Shown here in pieces: positions 32,192-41,980 of a DNA stretch of 56,357 nucleotides. The position numbers were made by a program, and so were the translations under genes. Every line of letters begins with the position of its first letter. The stretch's first letter is position 1. Source of the DNA: Bacillota bacterium (GTDB lineage Bacteria > Bacillota > Bacilli > Paenibacillales > Paenibacillaceae); the NCBI GenBank assembly GCA_023460795.1, contig JAEWPC010000057.1, positions 1 through 56,357 on the forward strand. Reading direction: 5' to 3'. The notes beneath the pieces were generated by a model. The model made no database searches, was not told the DNA's origin, and saw nothing but the letters and a program-made list of their open reading frames with translations.

Positions 32192-32776
32192 ATGAAATGG
32201 ATCGTCGGACTGGGGAACCCTGGGACCGAATACGCGAATACGAGACATAATGTCGGATTCATGGTGATCGACGAGCTTGCCCGCAGACACGGCTCGGACG
32301 TGAGCGGCAGCAAGTGCAAGGCGCGGACGGGCGAGGTGCGCATTCAAGGCGAGAAGGTCGCGCTGCTCAAACCGATGACGTATATGAACTTATCGGGAGA
32401 ATCGGTTCGCGCGTTCATGGATTATTATAAGGTGAAGCTTGAAGATCTTATCGTCGTCTATGACGATCTCGATACGGAGGTTGGCCGGATCAGATTGAGA
32501 TACCAAGGCAGCGCAGGCGGCCATAACGGGATCAAATCGATCATCCAGCACACGGGCACGCAGACGTTCAACCGGGTCAGGATCGGGATATCGAGACCGA
32601 AGCCGGGAATCGTCATCTCCGACTACGTGCTGTCGCCTTTCGCGAAAGCCGAGCAGGCGGAAGTTCGCCGAATGGTCGAAGAAGCGTGCGACGCGATCGA
32701 ATACGCGGTCTCGCACACGTTCGAGCAGACGATGGCAAAGTTCAACGCCGGCGCGGCCGGCAAAGAGCAAGCTTAA
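32192..32776 (+). CDS. pth: Peptidyl-tRNA hydrolase
   Basis: A 194-residue Pth that recycles tRNA from dropped peptidyl-tRNA (SpoVC in B. subtilis). VGLGNPG (residues 5-11), TRHNVGFMVID with catalytic His near 20, MNLSGES, VYDDLD and GSAGGHNGIKSI are all present. ATG 32192 follows GGAGGTTGAATAAAAAG; the longer frame from 32066 has no family similarity upstream. Confidence 0.95.
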   Translation: MKWIVGLGNPGTEYANTRHNVGFMVIDELARRHGSDVSGSKCKARTGEVRIQGEKVALLKPMTYMNLSGESVRAFMDYYKVKLEDLIVVYDDLDTEVGRIRLRYQGSAGGHNGIKSIIQHTGTQTFNRVRIGISRPKPGIVISDYVLSPFAKAEQAEVRRMVEEACDAIEYAVSHTFEQTMAKFNAGAAGKEQA

Positions 32777-32849
32777 AAAGAAGTTCCTCGGGGCATACTG
32801 AAGCTAACGGCGGCAATTGCCGAATAACCCTGCTTCAGGAGGCATACAT

Positions 32850-33080
32850 ATGGCTGTAAACTACGTTTGCCGGCATTGCCAGATGCCGCTCGGACGGTTC
32901 GAGAGCGCGGAAGTATCGGAGTATCGCCTCGGTTTCCAATTCTTGACCGCCGAAGAGCGAAAGCGTATAATTGCGTATAATTCGAACGGGGACGTGACCG
33001 TACGGTTAATATGCGACTATTGCAGCCAGACGTTGGAGGCTCATCCCGAGCTGGCTTTATTATCGAATCCACTGCAATGA
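32850..33080 (+). CDS. fin: Anti-sigma-F factor Fin (YabK)
   Basis: A 76-residue zinc-binding protein: YVCRHC near residue 5, LICDYCSQTLE near residue 57, the two cysteine pairs of Fin. Fin displaces sigma-F from core RNA polymerase, helping the switch to sigma-G in the forespore. ATG 32850 follows AGGAGG. Between pth and mfd as in B. subtilis. This window thus holds two sigma-switch proteins, CsfB and Fin. Confidence 0.93.
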   Translation: MAVNYVCRHCQMPLGRFESAEVSEYRLGFQFLTAEERKRIIAYNSNGDVTVRLICDYCSQTLEAHPELALLSNPLQ

Positions 33081-33188
33081 TCGTTGCATCATTACGTTCC
33101 GACATCATCACGGAGGCCTTGGCATGAGCCGGGGCTTTTTCCTATGATCGATGCGGAGCGTACCCACGGGAAGGAAGGGGAAAATGCC

Positions 33189-36100
33189 ATGAAACCGCTC
33201 ATCCAGTCCATGGTTGCGGATCCCGATCTGGTTAGCATTCTGGGCGGGTTGCGGGGTGGCATGCGCGAGCAGCTAGTAGCCGGTCTATCCGGTTCCGCTC
33301 GCCAGGCGGCAATCGCCGCGATGTATCGCGAGCTTAAGCGGCCGATGCTCATCGTCACGCATAATATGTTCTCCGCTCAGAAGATGGCGGACGACTTGCA
33401 AGAATGTTTGTCTTCGGAGGAAGTACTGATCTATCCGGCGAATGAGCTGATTGCCGCGGAGACGGCGATCTCAAGTCCGGAGACGTCGGCAAGGCGATTA
33501 GATGTATTGCTCAAGCTTGCGGAAGGCTTCCGCGGGCTTATTGTCGTTCCTTTCGCCGGCGTCAGGAGGTTCCAGCCCGACAGCCGATCGATGGCCGAGG
33601 CGAGAATCGAGCTTCAAGTCGGACAGACGCTGCCGATGGAGCAATTCTTGCGCTCCATGATCGAGTTGGGTTATGAACGCGTTGACCGCGTCGAGCAGAA
33701 AGGACATCTTAGCGTCCGCGGGGGCATCGTCGATTTCTTCCCGCTGGCTTCCGCTAACGCGTACCGCGTGGAATGGTTCGACGACGAGATCGATTCGATC
33801 CGCACGTTCGATCCGACGGATCAGCGTTCCATCGACAAGCTGGACCGCTATCTGGTTCGGCCGTGCAGAGAATGGGTGGCGAGCGAGCGCAGGTTCCAGA
33901 ACGCGGCGCAGCATGCGCACGAGCTGCTCGATAAACAGCTGGAGCGAATGAGCGACCGCCAGGCGAAAGAGCGGCTCAGCTCCGAAATTTCCCGGGAAAT
34001 CGATCTTCTGCGACAAAATGTGTATTTTTCCGAAATCTACAAATATATTTCCCTGCTCTATCCGGAACGTCAGACGCTGCTTGACTATATTGCGAAAGAC
34101 ACGATCGTGCTCATGGACGAGCCGAACCGGCTGGCGGAGACGGCACGGCAACTGGAGCGGGACGAGTCCGAATGGACGACTCATCTGCTCCAGCAGGGCA
34201 AATCCTTGCCGGGGTTCGTGCTCGCGGTTCCGGCTGATCAGGCGCTCTACCCGAAAGGGCATCAGATCGTCTACTTGTCGCTCTTCGTCCGGCAAATTCC
34301 GCACACGCAGCCGCAGAATATCGTGAACTTCGTCTGCCGCTCGATGCAAAACTTTCATGGCCAGATGAACGTACTTAAAGCAGAGATGGAGCGTTGGAAG
34401 AAGAGCGGGTCTCGCATCTACATGCTTGCCGGGAATACCGAGCGGGCGGATCGCATGAGGCGCGTTCTCGAAGACTATCAGATCGAGCCTCCGGAAATTC
34501 TGCAAGGCAACTTGCAGAGCGGGTTCGAGCTGCCATCCATTAAGCTGGTCGTCATTACCGAAGGGGAGATGTTCACCCAGAAGCAGCGGAAGGCAAGGCG
34601 GGTCGACCGGCATCTCGATAACGCGGAGCGGATCAAGAGCTATACCGAGCTTAAGGTTGGAGACTATGTCGTTCACCAGAACCATGGTATCGGCAAATAC
34701 CTCGGCATCGGCACGCTCGAGGTCGGGGGCATTCACAAGGACTATCTTCATATCGTCTACGCCGGCGGAGATCGACTTTCCGTTCCGGTAGAGCAATTCG
34801 ATCTTATTCAGAAATACATCGGGTCCGAGGAGAAGGAGCCCAAGATCAGCAAGCTCGGCGGCGCGGAATGGAACAGGGTCAAGTCGAAGGTTCGCAGCTC
34901 GGTACAGGATATCGCCGACGACTTGATCAAGCTGTACGCCGAGCGGCAGTCGACGACGGGATTCGGCTTCGGAGAGGACACGCCGTACCAGCAGGAATTC
35001 GAGGCGATGTTCCCGTACGACGAGACGACTGACCAGCTGCGCGCGATCCACGAGATCAAGAAGGATATGATGCAGGCTCGTCCGATGGACCGGCTCCTGT
35101 GCGGAGACGTCGGCTATGGGAAGACTGAAGTCGCGATCCGAGCGGCGTTCAAGGCGGCGATCGAAGGCAAGCAGGTAGCGGTGCTCGTGCCGACGACGAT
35201 TCTGGCGCAGCAGCATTACGAGACGTTCCGCGAACGGTTCTCCGGCTATCCGTTCAACATTAAAGTGCTCAGCCGGTTCCGCTCCCGCAAGGAACAGACG
35301 GATACGATGAAGGGGCTCAAAGCCGGCACGGTAGACGTCGTGATCGGCACGCATAGGCTTCTGTCGCAGGATGTCGTGTTCAAGGATCTCGGATTGCTTG
35401 TCGTGGACGAGGAGCAGCGGTTCGGGGTGACCCACAAGGAGAAGCTTAAGAAAATCAAGACGAACGTAGACGTCCTGACGCTGACCGCGACGCCGATCCC
35501 GCGGACGCTTCATATGTCGATGCTGGGCGTGCGGGATCTATCGGTTATCGAGACGCCGCCGGAGAATCGGTTCCCCGTTCAGACGTACGTCGTCGAATAC
35601 AGCCCGACGCTCGTGCGGGAAGCGGTGGAGCGGGAGCTCGCGCGCGACGGCCAAGTCTATTACTTGTACAACCGCGTGCAAGGAATCTATCAGATGGCCG
35701 AACAGATTAGCGCGCTTGTGCCGAATGCTCGCGTAGCCGTCGGCCACGGGCAGATGAGCGAGCAAGAGTTGGAACGTACGATCCTCGATTTCCTTGACGG
35801 GGAGTACGACGTGCTCGTGAGCACGAGCATTATCGAGACGGGCGTCGATATTCCGAACGTGAACACGCTGATCGTCCACGATGCGGACAAGATGGGCTTG
35901 TCTCAGCTGTATCAGCTGCGCGGCCGCGTCGGCCGGTCTAACCGGATCGCTTACGCTTATTTCACGTATCAGCGGGATAAAGTGCTTACCGAGGTGGCGG
36001 AGAAGCGCCTGCAATCGATCAAGGAGTTCACCGAGCTCGGTTCCGGTTTCAAGATCGCGATGCGCGACCTATCGATCCGCGGGGCGGGCAATCTGCTCGG

Positions 36101-36710
36101 CGCCGAGCAGCACGGCTTTATCGCCAGCGTCGGCTTCGATCTCTACTCGCAGATGCTGGCCGAGGAAATTCAAAGCCGCAAGCTGCAGATGGGCGGGGAA
36201 GCGCTGCCGCCTCAGCAGGTGAACACGCAGCTCGATCTGGGCGTGGATGCGTATTTGCCGCCGGATTATATTTACGACAGCATTCAGAAGATCGAAATTT
36301 ACAAGAAGGTAGCGACGGCATCGTCGCTGGAGGACGTGAGCGACCTCTTCGAAGAGCTGATCGACCGGTTCGGAGAACCGCCTAAGGCGGTGCTGAACTT
36401 GCTGGCCGTCGCAAGAATTAAGGTTCACGGCCGCCGATACGGTATCGAATCCATCATCCGCCGCGGAGACGAGATCTCCCTGAAGATCGAGGAACGACGC
36501 CGGGGGGATCTCGATCTGCAGAAGCTCAAATCGATGGAATCGAAATTCCAAGGACGAATGACGAGCGCGGTCAACGCGCAACAGCTTCTCGTTCGATTCA
36601 AGATTCGCGGACTCGATGAGAACGCTTTATTAGCGTTGATCGAACAGTTTCTGTTACAATACAAAGAAGCGACAAAATCAAAGGGGGAACTACAGGATGT
36701 TGCACCATAA
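33189..36710 (+). CDS. mfd: Transcription-repair coupling factor Mfd
   Basis: An 1173-residue SF2 translocase. The N-terminal part resembles UvrB, with VRGGIVDFFP. The RNA-polymerase-interacting domain (GDYVVHQNHGIGKYLGI) comes next, then helicase motifs: GDVGYGKTEVA (Walker A), DEEQRFG (Walker B), TATPIPRTL, and the C-terminal GRVGRS with the TRG motif. It removes RNA polymerase stalled at lesions and recruits UvrA. ATG 33189 lies after GGAAGGGG. It overlaps the next gene by 14 bases. Confidence 0.96.
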   Translation: MKPLIQSMVADPDLVSILGGLRGGMREQLVAGLSGSARQAAIAAMYRELKRPMLIVTHNMFSAQKMADDLQECLSSEEVLIYPANELIAAETAISSPETSARRLDVLLKLAEGFRGLIVVPFAGVRRFQPDSRSMAEARIELQVGQTLPMEQFLRSMIELGYERVDRVEQKGHLSVRGGIVDFFPLASANAYRVEWFDDEIDSIRTFDPTDQRSIDKLDRYLVRPCREWVASERRFQNAAQHAHELLDKQLERMSDRQAKERLSSEISREIDLLRQNVYFSEIYKYISLLYPERQTLLDYIAKDTIVLMDEPNRLAETARQLERDESEWTTHLLQQGKSLPGFVLAVPADQALYPKGHQIVYLSLFVRQIPHTQPQNIVNFVCRSMQNFHGQMNVLKAEMERWKKSGSRIYMLAGNTERADRMRRVLEDYQIEPPEILQGNLQSGFELPSIKLVVITEGEMFTQKQRKARRVDRHLDNAERIKSYTELKVGDYVVHQNHGIGKYLGIGTLEVGGIHKDYLHIVYAGGDRLSVPVEQFDLIQKYIGSEEKEPKISKLGGAEWNRVKSKVRSSVQDIADDLIKLYAERQSTTGFGFGEDTPYQQEFEAMFPYDETTDQLRAIHEIKKDMMQARPMDRLLCGDVGYGKTEVAIRAAFKAAIEGKQVAVLVPTTILAQQHYETFRERFSGYPFNIKVLSRFRSRKEQTDTMKGLKAGTVDVVIGTHRLLSQDVVFKDLGLLVVDEEQRFGVTHKEKLKKIKTNVDVLTLTATPIPRTLHMSMLGVRDLSVIETPPENRFPVQTYVVEYSPTLVREAVERELARDGQVYYLYNRVQGIYQMAEQISALVPNARVAVGHGQMSEQELERTILDFLDGEYDVLVSTSIIETGVDIPNVNTLIVHDADKMGLSQLYQLRGRVGRSNRIAYAYFTYQRDKVLTEVAEKRLQSIKEFTELGSGFKIAMRDLSIRGAGNLLGAEQHGFIASVGFDLYSQMLAEEIQSRKLQMGGEALPPQQVNTQLDLGVDAYLPPDYIYDSIQKIEIYKKVATASSLEDVSDLFEELIDRFGEPPKAVLNLLAVARIKVHGRRYGIESIIRRGDEISLKIEERRRGDLDLQKLKSMESKFQGRMTSAVNAQQLLVRFKIRGLDENALLALIEQFLLQYKEATKSKGELQDVAP

Positions 36711-37797
36711 GCGCAAGCCGTACCGTCGGCTAGGCACTTTGCTGCTGACGGCGGGTGTGCTCAGCGCGCTGTTGACCGGATGCGGCAAAGATAAAGACAA
36801 CGGAGATTATCCGGGATCGAGCAAAGGGGACGTAATCGCCACTTACAAGGACGGCGGCAAGGTTACGGCCACCGAGTACGACAAATATGCGGCAGCCCAG
36901 GCTTTCACCAGCCCGGACAAAGCCATGTATATGCAGATCGAGCAATTGAAGGAGAACTTCGTTAAGCAATACATCGTCTCCAAGGTTTTCGCGTCCCAAA
37001 TCTCCGATGCGGACAAGGATACGGTTAAGGATACGGTCAAGCAATTCGAAGACCAATTGAATACGGAGCTGAAAGGCGCTTCCGGGGATCAGCTGAAATC
37101 GTATTTGGACGAGAGCAACTTGTCCGCGAGCGAAGTAGCTAAGATCTTCAAGCACGATTACTCCTTCCAGTTGTATTACTATAACAAGGTGAACGAGTTT
37201 AAACCGAACGTAACGGAAGACGAATTGAAGGCGGAGTACGACAAAGACCCTTCGGCGTTCAACGTCGCATCCGTTCGCCATATCCTGATTAAGGTAACGG
37301 ACCCGACGACGCAGCAATCGGTTCGGACGGACGAAGAAGCGCTGAAGATCGCGAAGGACGTCAAGGCGAAGCTCGACGCCGGCGGCGACTGGAACGCGCT
37401 TGCGAAAGAGTTCTCGGAGGACGAAGGCTCCAAGGATAAAGGCGGTCTGTACGAGAACCAAGCGGTCAGCGGCTGGGTACAAGCCTTCAAGGACGCTGTC
37501 AACACGCAAGAGGTCGGTAAGATCGGGGAACCGGTGCAGTCCGAATACGGCTATCACGTCATCAAGGTCGAGAGCCGTACGGCTACGGCGTTCGACAAGC
37601 TGACGGATGCGAATAAAGATACGTTGAAGTCGTCGGTCGCTCAGACGAAAGCCGGGGATTTCCTGACGGCTGAACAGGACAAGCTAGGCATCAAAGTGAC
37701 GCTTCCTGCGCCATCGGAGTCGCCAAGCGCTTCACCTAGCGCTCCGGCATCGCCAAGCGCGTCCCCAAGCGCTTCGCCATCGGCTTCGGCGAAATAA
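36697..37797 (+). CDS. PrsA/SurA-like peptidyl-prolyl isomerase lipoprotein
   Basis: A 366-residue lipoprotein: signal with LLTGC (lipidated Cys29), a helical SurA-N-like region to about residue 180, and a parvulin PPIase domain (about 195-295) beginning SVRHILIKV and ending with YGYHVIKVE. The last 25 residues are a Pro/Ser/Ala repeat, perhaps a wall-spanning tether. It probably folds secreted proteins at the membrane surface. It overlaps the end of mfd by 14 bases. Confidence 0.88.
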   Translation: MLHHKRKPYRRLGTLLLTAGVLSALLTGCGKDKDNGDYPGSSKGDVIATYKDGGKVTATEYDKYAAAQAFTSPDKAMYMQIEQLKENFVKQYIVSKVFASQISDADKDTVKDTVKQFEDQLNTELKGASGDQLKSYLDESNLSASEVAKIFKHDYSFQLYYYNKVNEFKPNVTEDELKAEYDKDPSAFNVASVRHILIKVTDPTTQQSVRTDEEALKIAKDVKAKLDAGGDWNALAKEFSEDEGSKDKGGLYENQAVSGWVQAFKDAVNTQEVGKIGEPVQSEYGYHVIKVESRTATAFDKLTDANKDTLKSSVAQTKAGDFLTAEQDKLGIKVTLPAPSESPSASPSAPASPSASPSASPSASAK

Positions 37798-37809
37798 TGA
37801 CAATGATCG

Positions 37810-37848
37810 AGACGTGCGAGAGGACTTAGGTTCCTTGCACGTCTTTTT
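37810..37848 (+). terminator. Terminator after the PrsA-like gene
   Basis: AGACGTGC pairs with GCACGTCT, followed by TTTTG. Marks the left border of the inserted block. Confidence 0.85.
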
Positions 37849-37917
37849 GTTGCGAGCATGTTAAGATAAGTACACATGATTCTGACAGATGATCTCGATA
37901 CGACGGAGGAAAACCGC

Positions 37918-39729
37918 ATGCTGAAGCATCTGTTCCGAAGGCTGACACCAGGCACGTTCAAAAACCGGATCCTGCTCGCGTTCGTGGTGTTCCTGCTGCT
38001 GCCGATCGCCATGCTCGTCGCGTACAACTTCAAGGAGACGGAGCGAATGCTGCAGAACGACGCGACCGCCAAAAACATCGAGCAACTCGAAGGCATCAAG
38101 TCCGGTCTAGTGGATCTCATGAGCCTTGTCATGAAGACCGGCATGCTGCTCGAACAGGACGCGACGCTGCGATCGGCGATGATCAATCCCGACCAGTACA
38201 ACCAATTGACGCGCAAGCGGCTCGTCGAGAACAAGTTCGCGGGCATCGAGAATAGTTTCTTCCTAACCGGAGCAACGGTTTATTATACGCTGATCGATCT
38301 GCACGGCAACGTCTATACCTCTTTTACGCCTCGAAAATCCCTCGTATACGATGCCATTACGGCGGAGCCGTGGGTGCGGCAGTTGGAGCACGAAGACGGT
38401 GAACGCTACACCTGGAATCCGCGGGACGATAATTACGTCACGCGGGAGTGGACGAAGAGCAGCAAGATGCTGAGTCTGTATCAGGTATTGCGCGATCAAG
38501 GGCTGAAACCGTACGGCTACGGCCGGTTCAGCATCGACTACGAGCTGTGGTTCGAACGAATGACGTCCGGTCTCGCGGGAGAGGGCTCGTATCTATTGTT
38601 GGATGCTTCCGGACATACGATGTTGAGCACGAACGGGAACGAGGTTATTACCCCGTCGGCCCTCGAAGGCATCGTCCGCACTACCGGCGGCGCCGAAGCC
38701 TCGTCCGTCGTCGACGGCGAAATGCTGTATACGTTCAGTCGCATCCAGGGTCTCGACGGTTATCTTGTGAAGAAAATGCCGCTGTCCGTGCTTTTCCAAG
38801 ACGTCGACCGGCAGAAACAGCGGTTCTATATCGGTTACGGCGCGATCTTGCTGCTGTTCGTCTTGCTCACCTACTTGATCTCGTCGACGATCACGGTGCC
38901 GCTTAAGCTGTTCCAGAGAAAGATGGAGCGCTCGGTGAAGTCGAACCTGAAGGTCAAGCTGCCGGAGCAAGGACGCGGCGAAATCCTCGCGCTCACGCAA
39001 AGCTTCAACGTCATGATCGACGACATCAATGCCCTGCTGGAGCGGCTACAGCTTGAGGAGAGGCAGAAACAGTATGTGCGCTTCCAGGTTCTGCTCTCCC
39101 AGATGAACCCGCATTTTCTGCTGAATACGCTCAATACGATCAAGAGTATCGCTCTCGAGAAGGACGAGGACGATATCTACGACATATGCGTGGCGCTGGG
39201 CAAAATTCTGGAGACGACGCTGAATACCGAAGTCGATCTCATTCTGCTGAAGGACGAGCTCGTCTTGATCGATTCGTATATGGATATTCAGCGCCGCCGC
39301 TTCGGTCATGGCATCATTGTGGAATACGACGTCGGCGAGGAGCTGCAATACGCGCTCATTCCGAAGTTCTGCCTCCAGCCTCTCGTCGAGAACTCCTTGA
39401 TCCACGGCTTCGGCCAGACGGGGAAGGAAGGCGGAAGCATCCGGATACGCGTCTGGGAGCAGAATCGGACGCTGTATCTCGAGGTAGCGGACAACGGCAT
39501 AGGAGTGGAGAAGGCGAAGGAGCGCAAAGCCGCCCGCAGGCGCAAGAGCATCGGCGTGCACAATATACGGGAAACGCTCGAACTGATGTTCAAAAATCAA
39601 AATACCGGATTGAAGATCCGATCGTCGGACGAAGGCACGCAAGTGCTGCTGCATATGCCGATGCTGCTGTCCAAGCCGTACGCGAAGGAGGAGAACGGAG
39701 ATGTGGCGCACGTTGATCGTGGAAGATGA
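37918..39729 (+). CDS. YesM-type sensor histidine kinase
   Basis: About 603 residues: membrane helix at about residues 14-36, a long extracytoplasmic sensor domain, second helix near residue 305, HAMP, then a LytS/YesM-type kinase core. The His box is SQMNPHFLLNTLN and the ATP-binding box is PLVENSLIHGFG...VADNGIGV. Such kinases pair with AraC-type regulators to sense carbohydrates. ATG 37918 follows GGAGGAAAACCGC. The response-regulator start overlaps its end by 29 bases. Confidence 0.92.
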   Translation: MLKHLFRRLTPGTFKNRILLAFVVFLLLPIAMLVAYNFKETERMLQNDATAKNIEQLEGIKSGLVDLMSLVMKTGMLLEQDATLRSAMINPDQYNQLTRKRLVENKFAGIENSFFLTGATVYYTLIDLHGNVYTSFTPRKSLVYDAITAEPWVRQLEHEDGERYTWNPRDDNYVTREWTKSSKMLSLYQVLRDQGLKPYGYGRFSIDYELWFERMTSGLAGEGSYLLLDASGHTMLSTNGNEVITPSALEGIVRTTGGAEASSVVDGEMLYTFSRIQGLDGYLVKKMPLSVLFQDVDRQKQRFYIGYGAILLLFVLLTYLISSTITVPLKLFQRKMERSVKSNLKVKLPEQGRGEILALTQSFNVMIDDINALLERLQLEERQKQYVRFQVLLSQMNPHFLLNTLNTIKSIALEKDEDDIYDICVALGKILETTLNTEVDLILLKDELVLIDSYMDIQRRRFGHGIIVEYDVGEELQYALIPKFCLQPLVENSLIHGFGQTGKEGGSIRIRVWEQNRTLYLEVADNGIGVEKAKERKAARRRKSIGVHNIRETLELMFKNQNTGLKIRSSDEGTQVLLHMPMLLSKPYAKEENGDVAHVDRGR

Positions 39730-40468
39730 AGGGCCGGCGAGGGCGAGCATTCGCAAGCTGTTCGGCAAAGCAGGCATACCGTTCGAGATCGTCGGCGAGG
39801 CCGACAACGGGGAAGAGGGCATGAAGATGATAAGGGAACTTCGGCCGGACGTCGTCGTCTCCGATATCGACATGCCCGTCATGGACGGCGTGAAGCTGTT
39901 GCAGCTCGCAAGATCGGAAGGCTATGAATGCCGGTTCGTCATGCTGACGGCGATCAGCGAGTTCGAGTACGCCCGCCAAGCGGTCGAGCACGGCGCATCG
40001 GGTTATCTGCTTAAGCTGTCGTTGGATCTGCAAGGCATTAAGCAGGCGATGGGCAAAGTCGAAGTCGAGCTCGAGAAGATGGAGAAGCTGCGTAAGGCGG
40101 ACAAATGGTTTCCAGACCGAGCGAAAGACGAGCCTACCGACCATCCCGAGATGAACCGGATCATCGCCTACATCGAGACGAACTATTCTGAGGACGTCAC
40201 GCTTAAGACGTTGTCGGAGTTCATTCGGATGGACGCGAGCTATGTCAGCGACCTGTTCAAGAAGAAGACGGGCTCGACGTTGACGCACTATATCCAGAAC
40301 CGGCGCGTTCAAGCGGCGCGAATGCTGCTGGAGGAAACCGACCTGACCGTCAGCGAGATCGGACGCAAGGTCGGCTTCGAGAACGACAACTATTTCATCA
40401 AAATCTTCAAGCGGTGGTGCGGATTAACGCCGAGCGAGTATCGCAAACAACCAAAATCCGTTCTATGA
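39701..40468 (+). CDS. YesN-type response regulator with AraC DNA-binding domain
   Basis: A 255-residue protein. The receiver domain has acidic VEDEG, phospho-acceptor DIDMPVMDG and the conserved Lys in GASGYLLKL. The C-terminal AraC-type double helix-turn-helix (about residues 155-252) includes DASYVSDLFKKKTG and VGFENDNYFIKIFKRWCG. It probably activates the sugar importer operon that follows 89 bases downstream. Translationally coupled to the kinase gene. Confidence 0.93.
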   Translation: MWRTLIVEDEGPARASIRKLFGKAGIPFEIVGEADNGEEGMKMIRELRPDVVVSDIDMPVMDGVKLLQLARSEGYECRFVMLTAISEFEYARQAVEHGASGYLLKLSLDLQGIKQAMGKVEVELEKMEKLRKADKWFPDRAKDEPTDHPEMNRIIAYIETNYSEDVTLKTLSEFIRMDASYVSDLFKKKTGSTLTHYIQNRRVQAARMLLEETDLTVSEIGRKVGFENDNYFIKIFKRWCGLTPSEYRKQPKSVL

Positions 40469-40557
40469 ATGTCCAAATGCCGTTCATCCCCCGATTCATC
40501 GTCCGGTGATAAAGTTATAGACGTAGAGCACATCAACCTTCCGAGGGGGAAGACGAT

Positions 40558-41880
40558 ATGAAGAAGACGAAGTGGTTTACGGCCGCGATGAGCCTCGTGC
40601 TCGCGTCGTCGCTGATGGCGGCTTGCGGCAACGACAACAACGGCAATAACGGCGCGGCTCCGAACGGCAGCGCGGGAGCGTCGCAATCGAGCGGCGAGAA
40701 GGTGAAGCTGGCGCTGTGGGGCGCGGTACCTGCGGAAGCGGGGCCGCAAGCCGTCGTCGATAATTGGAATAAAGAGAATCCCGACATTCAAGTCGAATAC
40801 GTTCGCTACGTCAACGACGACGCGGGCAACCTGAAGCTGGACACGGCGCTTATGACCGGTCAAGACGCGGACTTGTACATCAACTACACGCTGACCCGCT
40901 TGCAGAAGCGCGTGGACGCCGGAACGGCGGTCGACCTTAGCACGAAGCCGGACTACAACGTCGACGAGCAAATGGGTAAGGACGCCGCGCTGTGGAAAAT
41001 CAACGATAAGTACTACGGAATTCCGACGAAGAAGAACATGGGCTTCATCTGGCTGAACAAGCAAATGCTCGACGACGCCGGACTGCCGATCCCGCCGCTC
41101 GACTGGACGTGGGACGATCTTCGCGAATACGCGAAGAAGCTGACAAAGCCTAACGTATACGGTTTGCTCCAGCACGACGCGATGTTCACGGCGACGATCG
41201 ACGGTACGATCGCGGGTCTCGGAGTCACAAAGCAGGACGGCACGTCGAACTTCGACAATCCGCTTTGGAAACAGTGGCTGCAGACGCTGCACGATATGAT
41301 GTTCGTAGACAAGTCGACGCCGGAATACGGCGAGCAGCTCACGAGCAAGATGCCGGTAGACACGATGTTCCTGAAGGGCGAGAGCGCGATGCTGAGCGCG
41401 GGCGAGTTTATTTTCCGCAACGCGAACAATCTCAAGGACTTCCCGCACGACTTCCAAATCGCGTTCGCGACGATTCCGAAAGTCAACAAGGAGCAAACCG
41501 ACTACAAATATTCCGGCGGTCTCGGCGATGTATTATCCGTGAACGCGAAGTCGAAGCACCAGGACGCGGCGTGGAAGTTCGCGAAGTGGTACGCCGACGG
41601 CGGCATGCTGCCGATGGCGAGCGGCGGACGCATCCCGTCCTCGAAGAGCGTGGATAACGCCGAAGCGATGAAGCTGCTCATGACCGGCGTGGAAGACAAG
41701 TACGATACGGATTCGATGGACAAAGTCGTGTTCGGCCAGTTCGAGTCGTTCCAGCTGAGCGTGCCTCAGCAAGCGATCGACGCCCGTAAGGAAGAGTACG
41801 AGAAGTACTTCCTGAACAAGCAGGATGTCGACCAGACGCTTAAGAACATGGCGAAGAGGCACCAAGATTATATTAAGTAA
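40558..41880 (+). CDS. Sugar ABC transporter solute-binding lipoprotein (CUT1 family)
   Basis: A 440-residue lipoprotein: signal with SLMAACG (Cys near residue 22), Asn/Gly-rich tether, then a family 1 binding fold with LALWGAVP, YYGIPTKKNMGFIWLNKQ and SGGLGDVLSVNA. CUT1 binding proteins take up oligosaccharides or polyol derivatives; the sugar cannot be told. The region carries no dedicated ATPase, which in CUT1 systems is often a shared MsmX-type protein encoded elsewhere. GAGGGGGAAG precedes the ATG. Confidence 0.92.
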   Translation: MKKTKWFTAAMSLVLASSLMAACGNDNNGNNGAAPNGSAGASQSSGEKVKLALWGAVPAEAGPQAVVDNWNKENPDIQVEYVRYVNDDAGNLKLDTALMTGQDADLYINYTLTRLQKRVDAGTAVDLSTKPDYNVDEQMGKDAALWKINDKYYGIPTKKNMGFIWLNKQMLDDAGLPIPPLDWTWDDLREYAKKLTKPNVYGLLQHDAMFTATIDGTIAGLGVTKQDGTSNFDNPLWKQWLQTLHDMMFVDKSTPEYGEQLTSKMPVDTMFLKGESAMLSAGEFIFRNANNLKDFPHDFQIAFATIPKVNKEQTDYKYSGGLGDVLSVNAKSKHQDAAWKFAKWYADGGMLPMASGGRIPSSKSVDNAEAMKLLMTGVEDKYDTDSMDKVVFGQFESFQLSVPQQAIDARKEEYEKYFLNKQDVDQTLKNMAKRHQDYIK

Positions 41881-41903
41881 GGCAACCGAATAACGACACC
41901 AGC

Positions 41904-41943
41904 GCAAAGAGAAGAAGGTACATCGCTTCCTTCTTCTCTTTGC
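41904..41943 (+). promoter_or_regulatory. Perfect 15-bp stem-loop between binding-protein and permease genes
   Basis: GCAAAGAGAAGAAGG pairs perfectly with CCTTCTTCTCTTTGC around a 10-base loop, with no T tract after it. Such stem-loops stabilise upstream mRNA or attenuate transcription, giving more binding protein than permease. Confidence 0.75.
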
Positions 41944-41980
41944 TGCATCAAGAAAGCTGTATACGAAAGGCGGCGATACC

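Noticed and set aside
32783..32849. Sigma-F promoter before fin
   Set aside because: A GCATA is present but no acceptable -10 at the right distance, so I do not call it although fin is sigma-F controlled in B. subtilis.
33498..35513. 671-codon open frame on the minus strand inside mfd
   Set aside because: It is antisense to a certain mfd gene; long antisense frames are common in GC-rich genes with strong codon bias. No ribosome site or domain was recognised.
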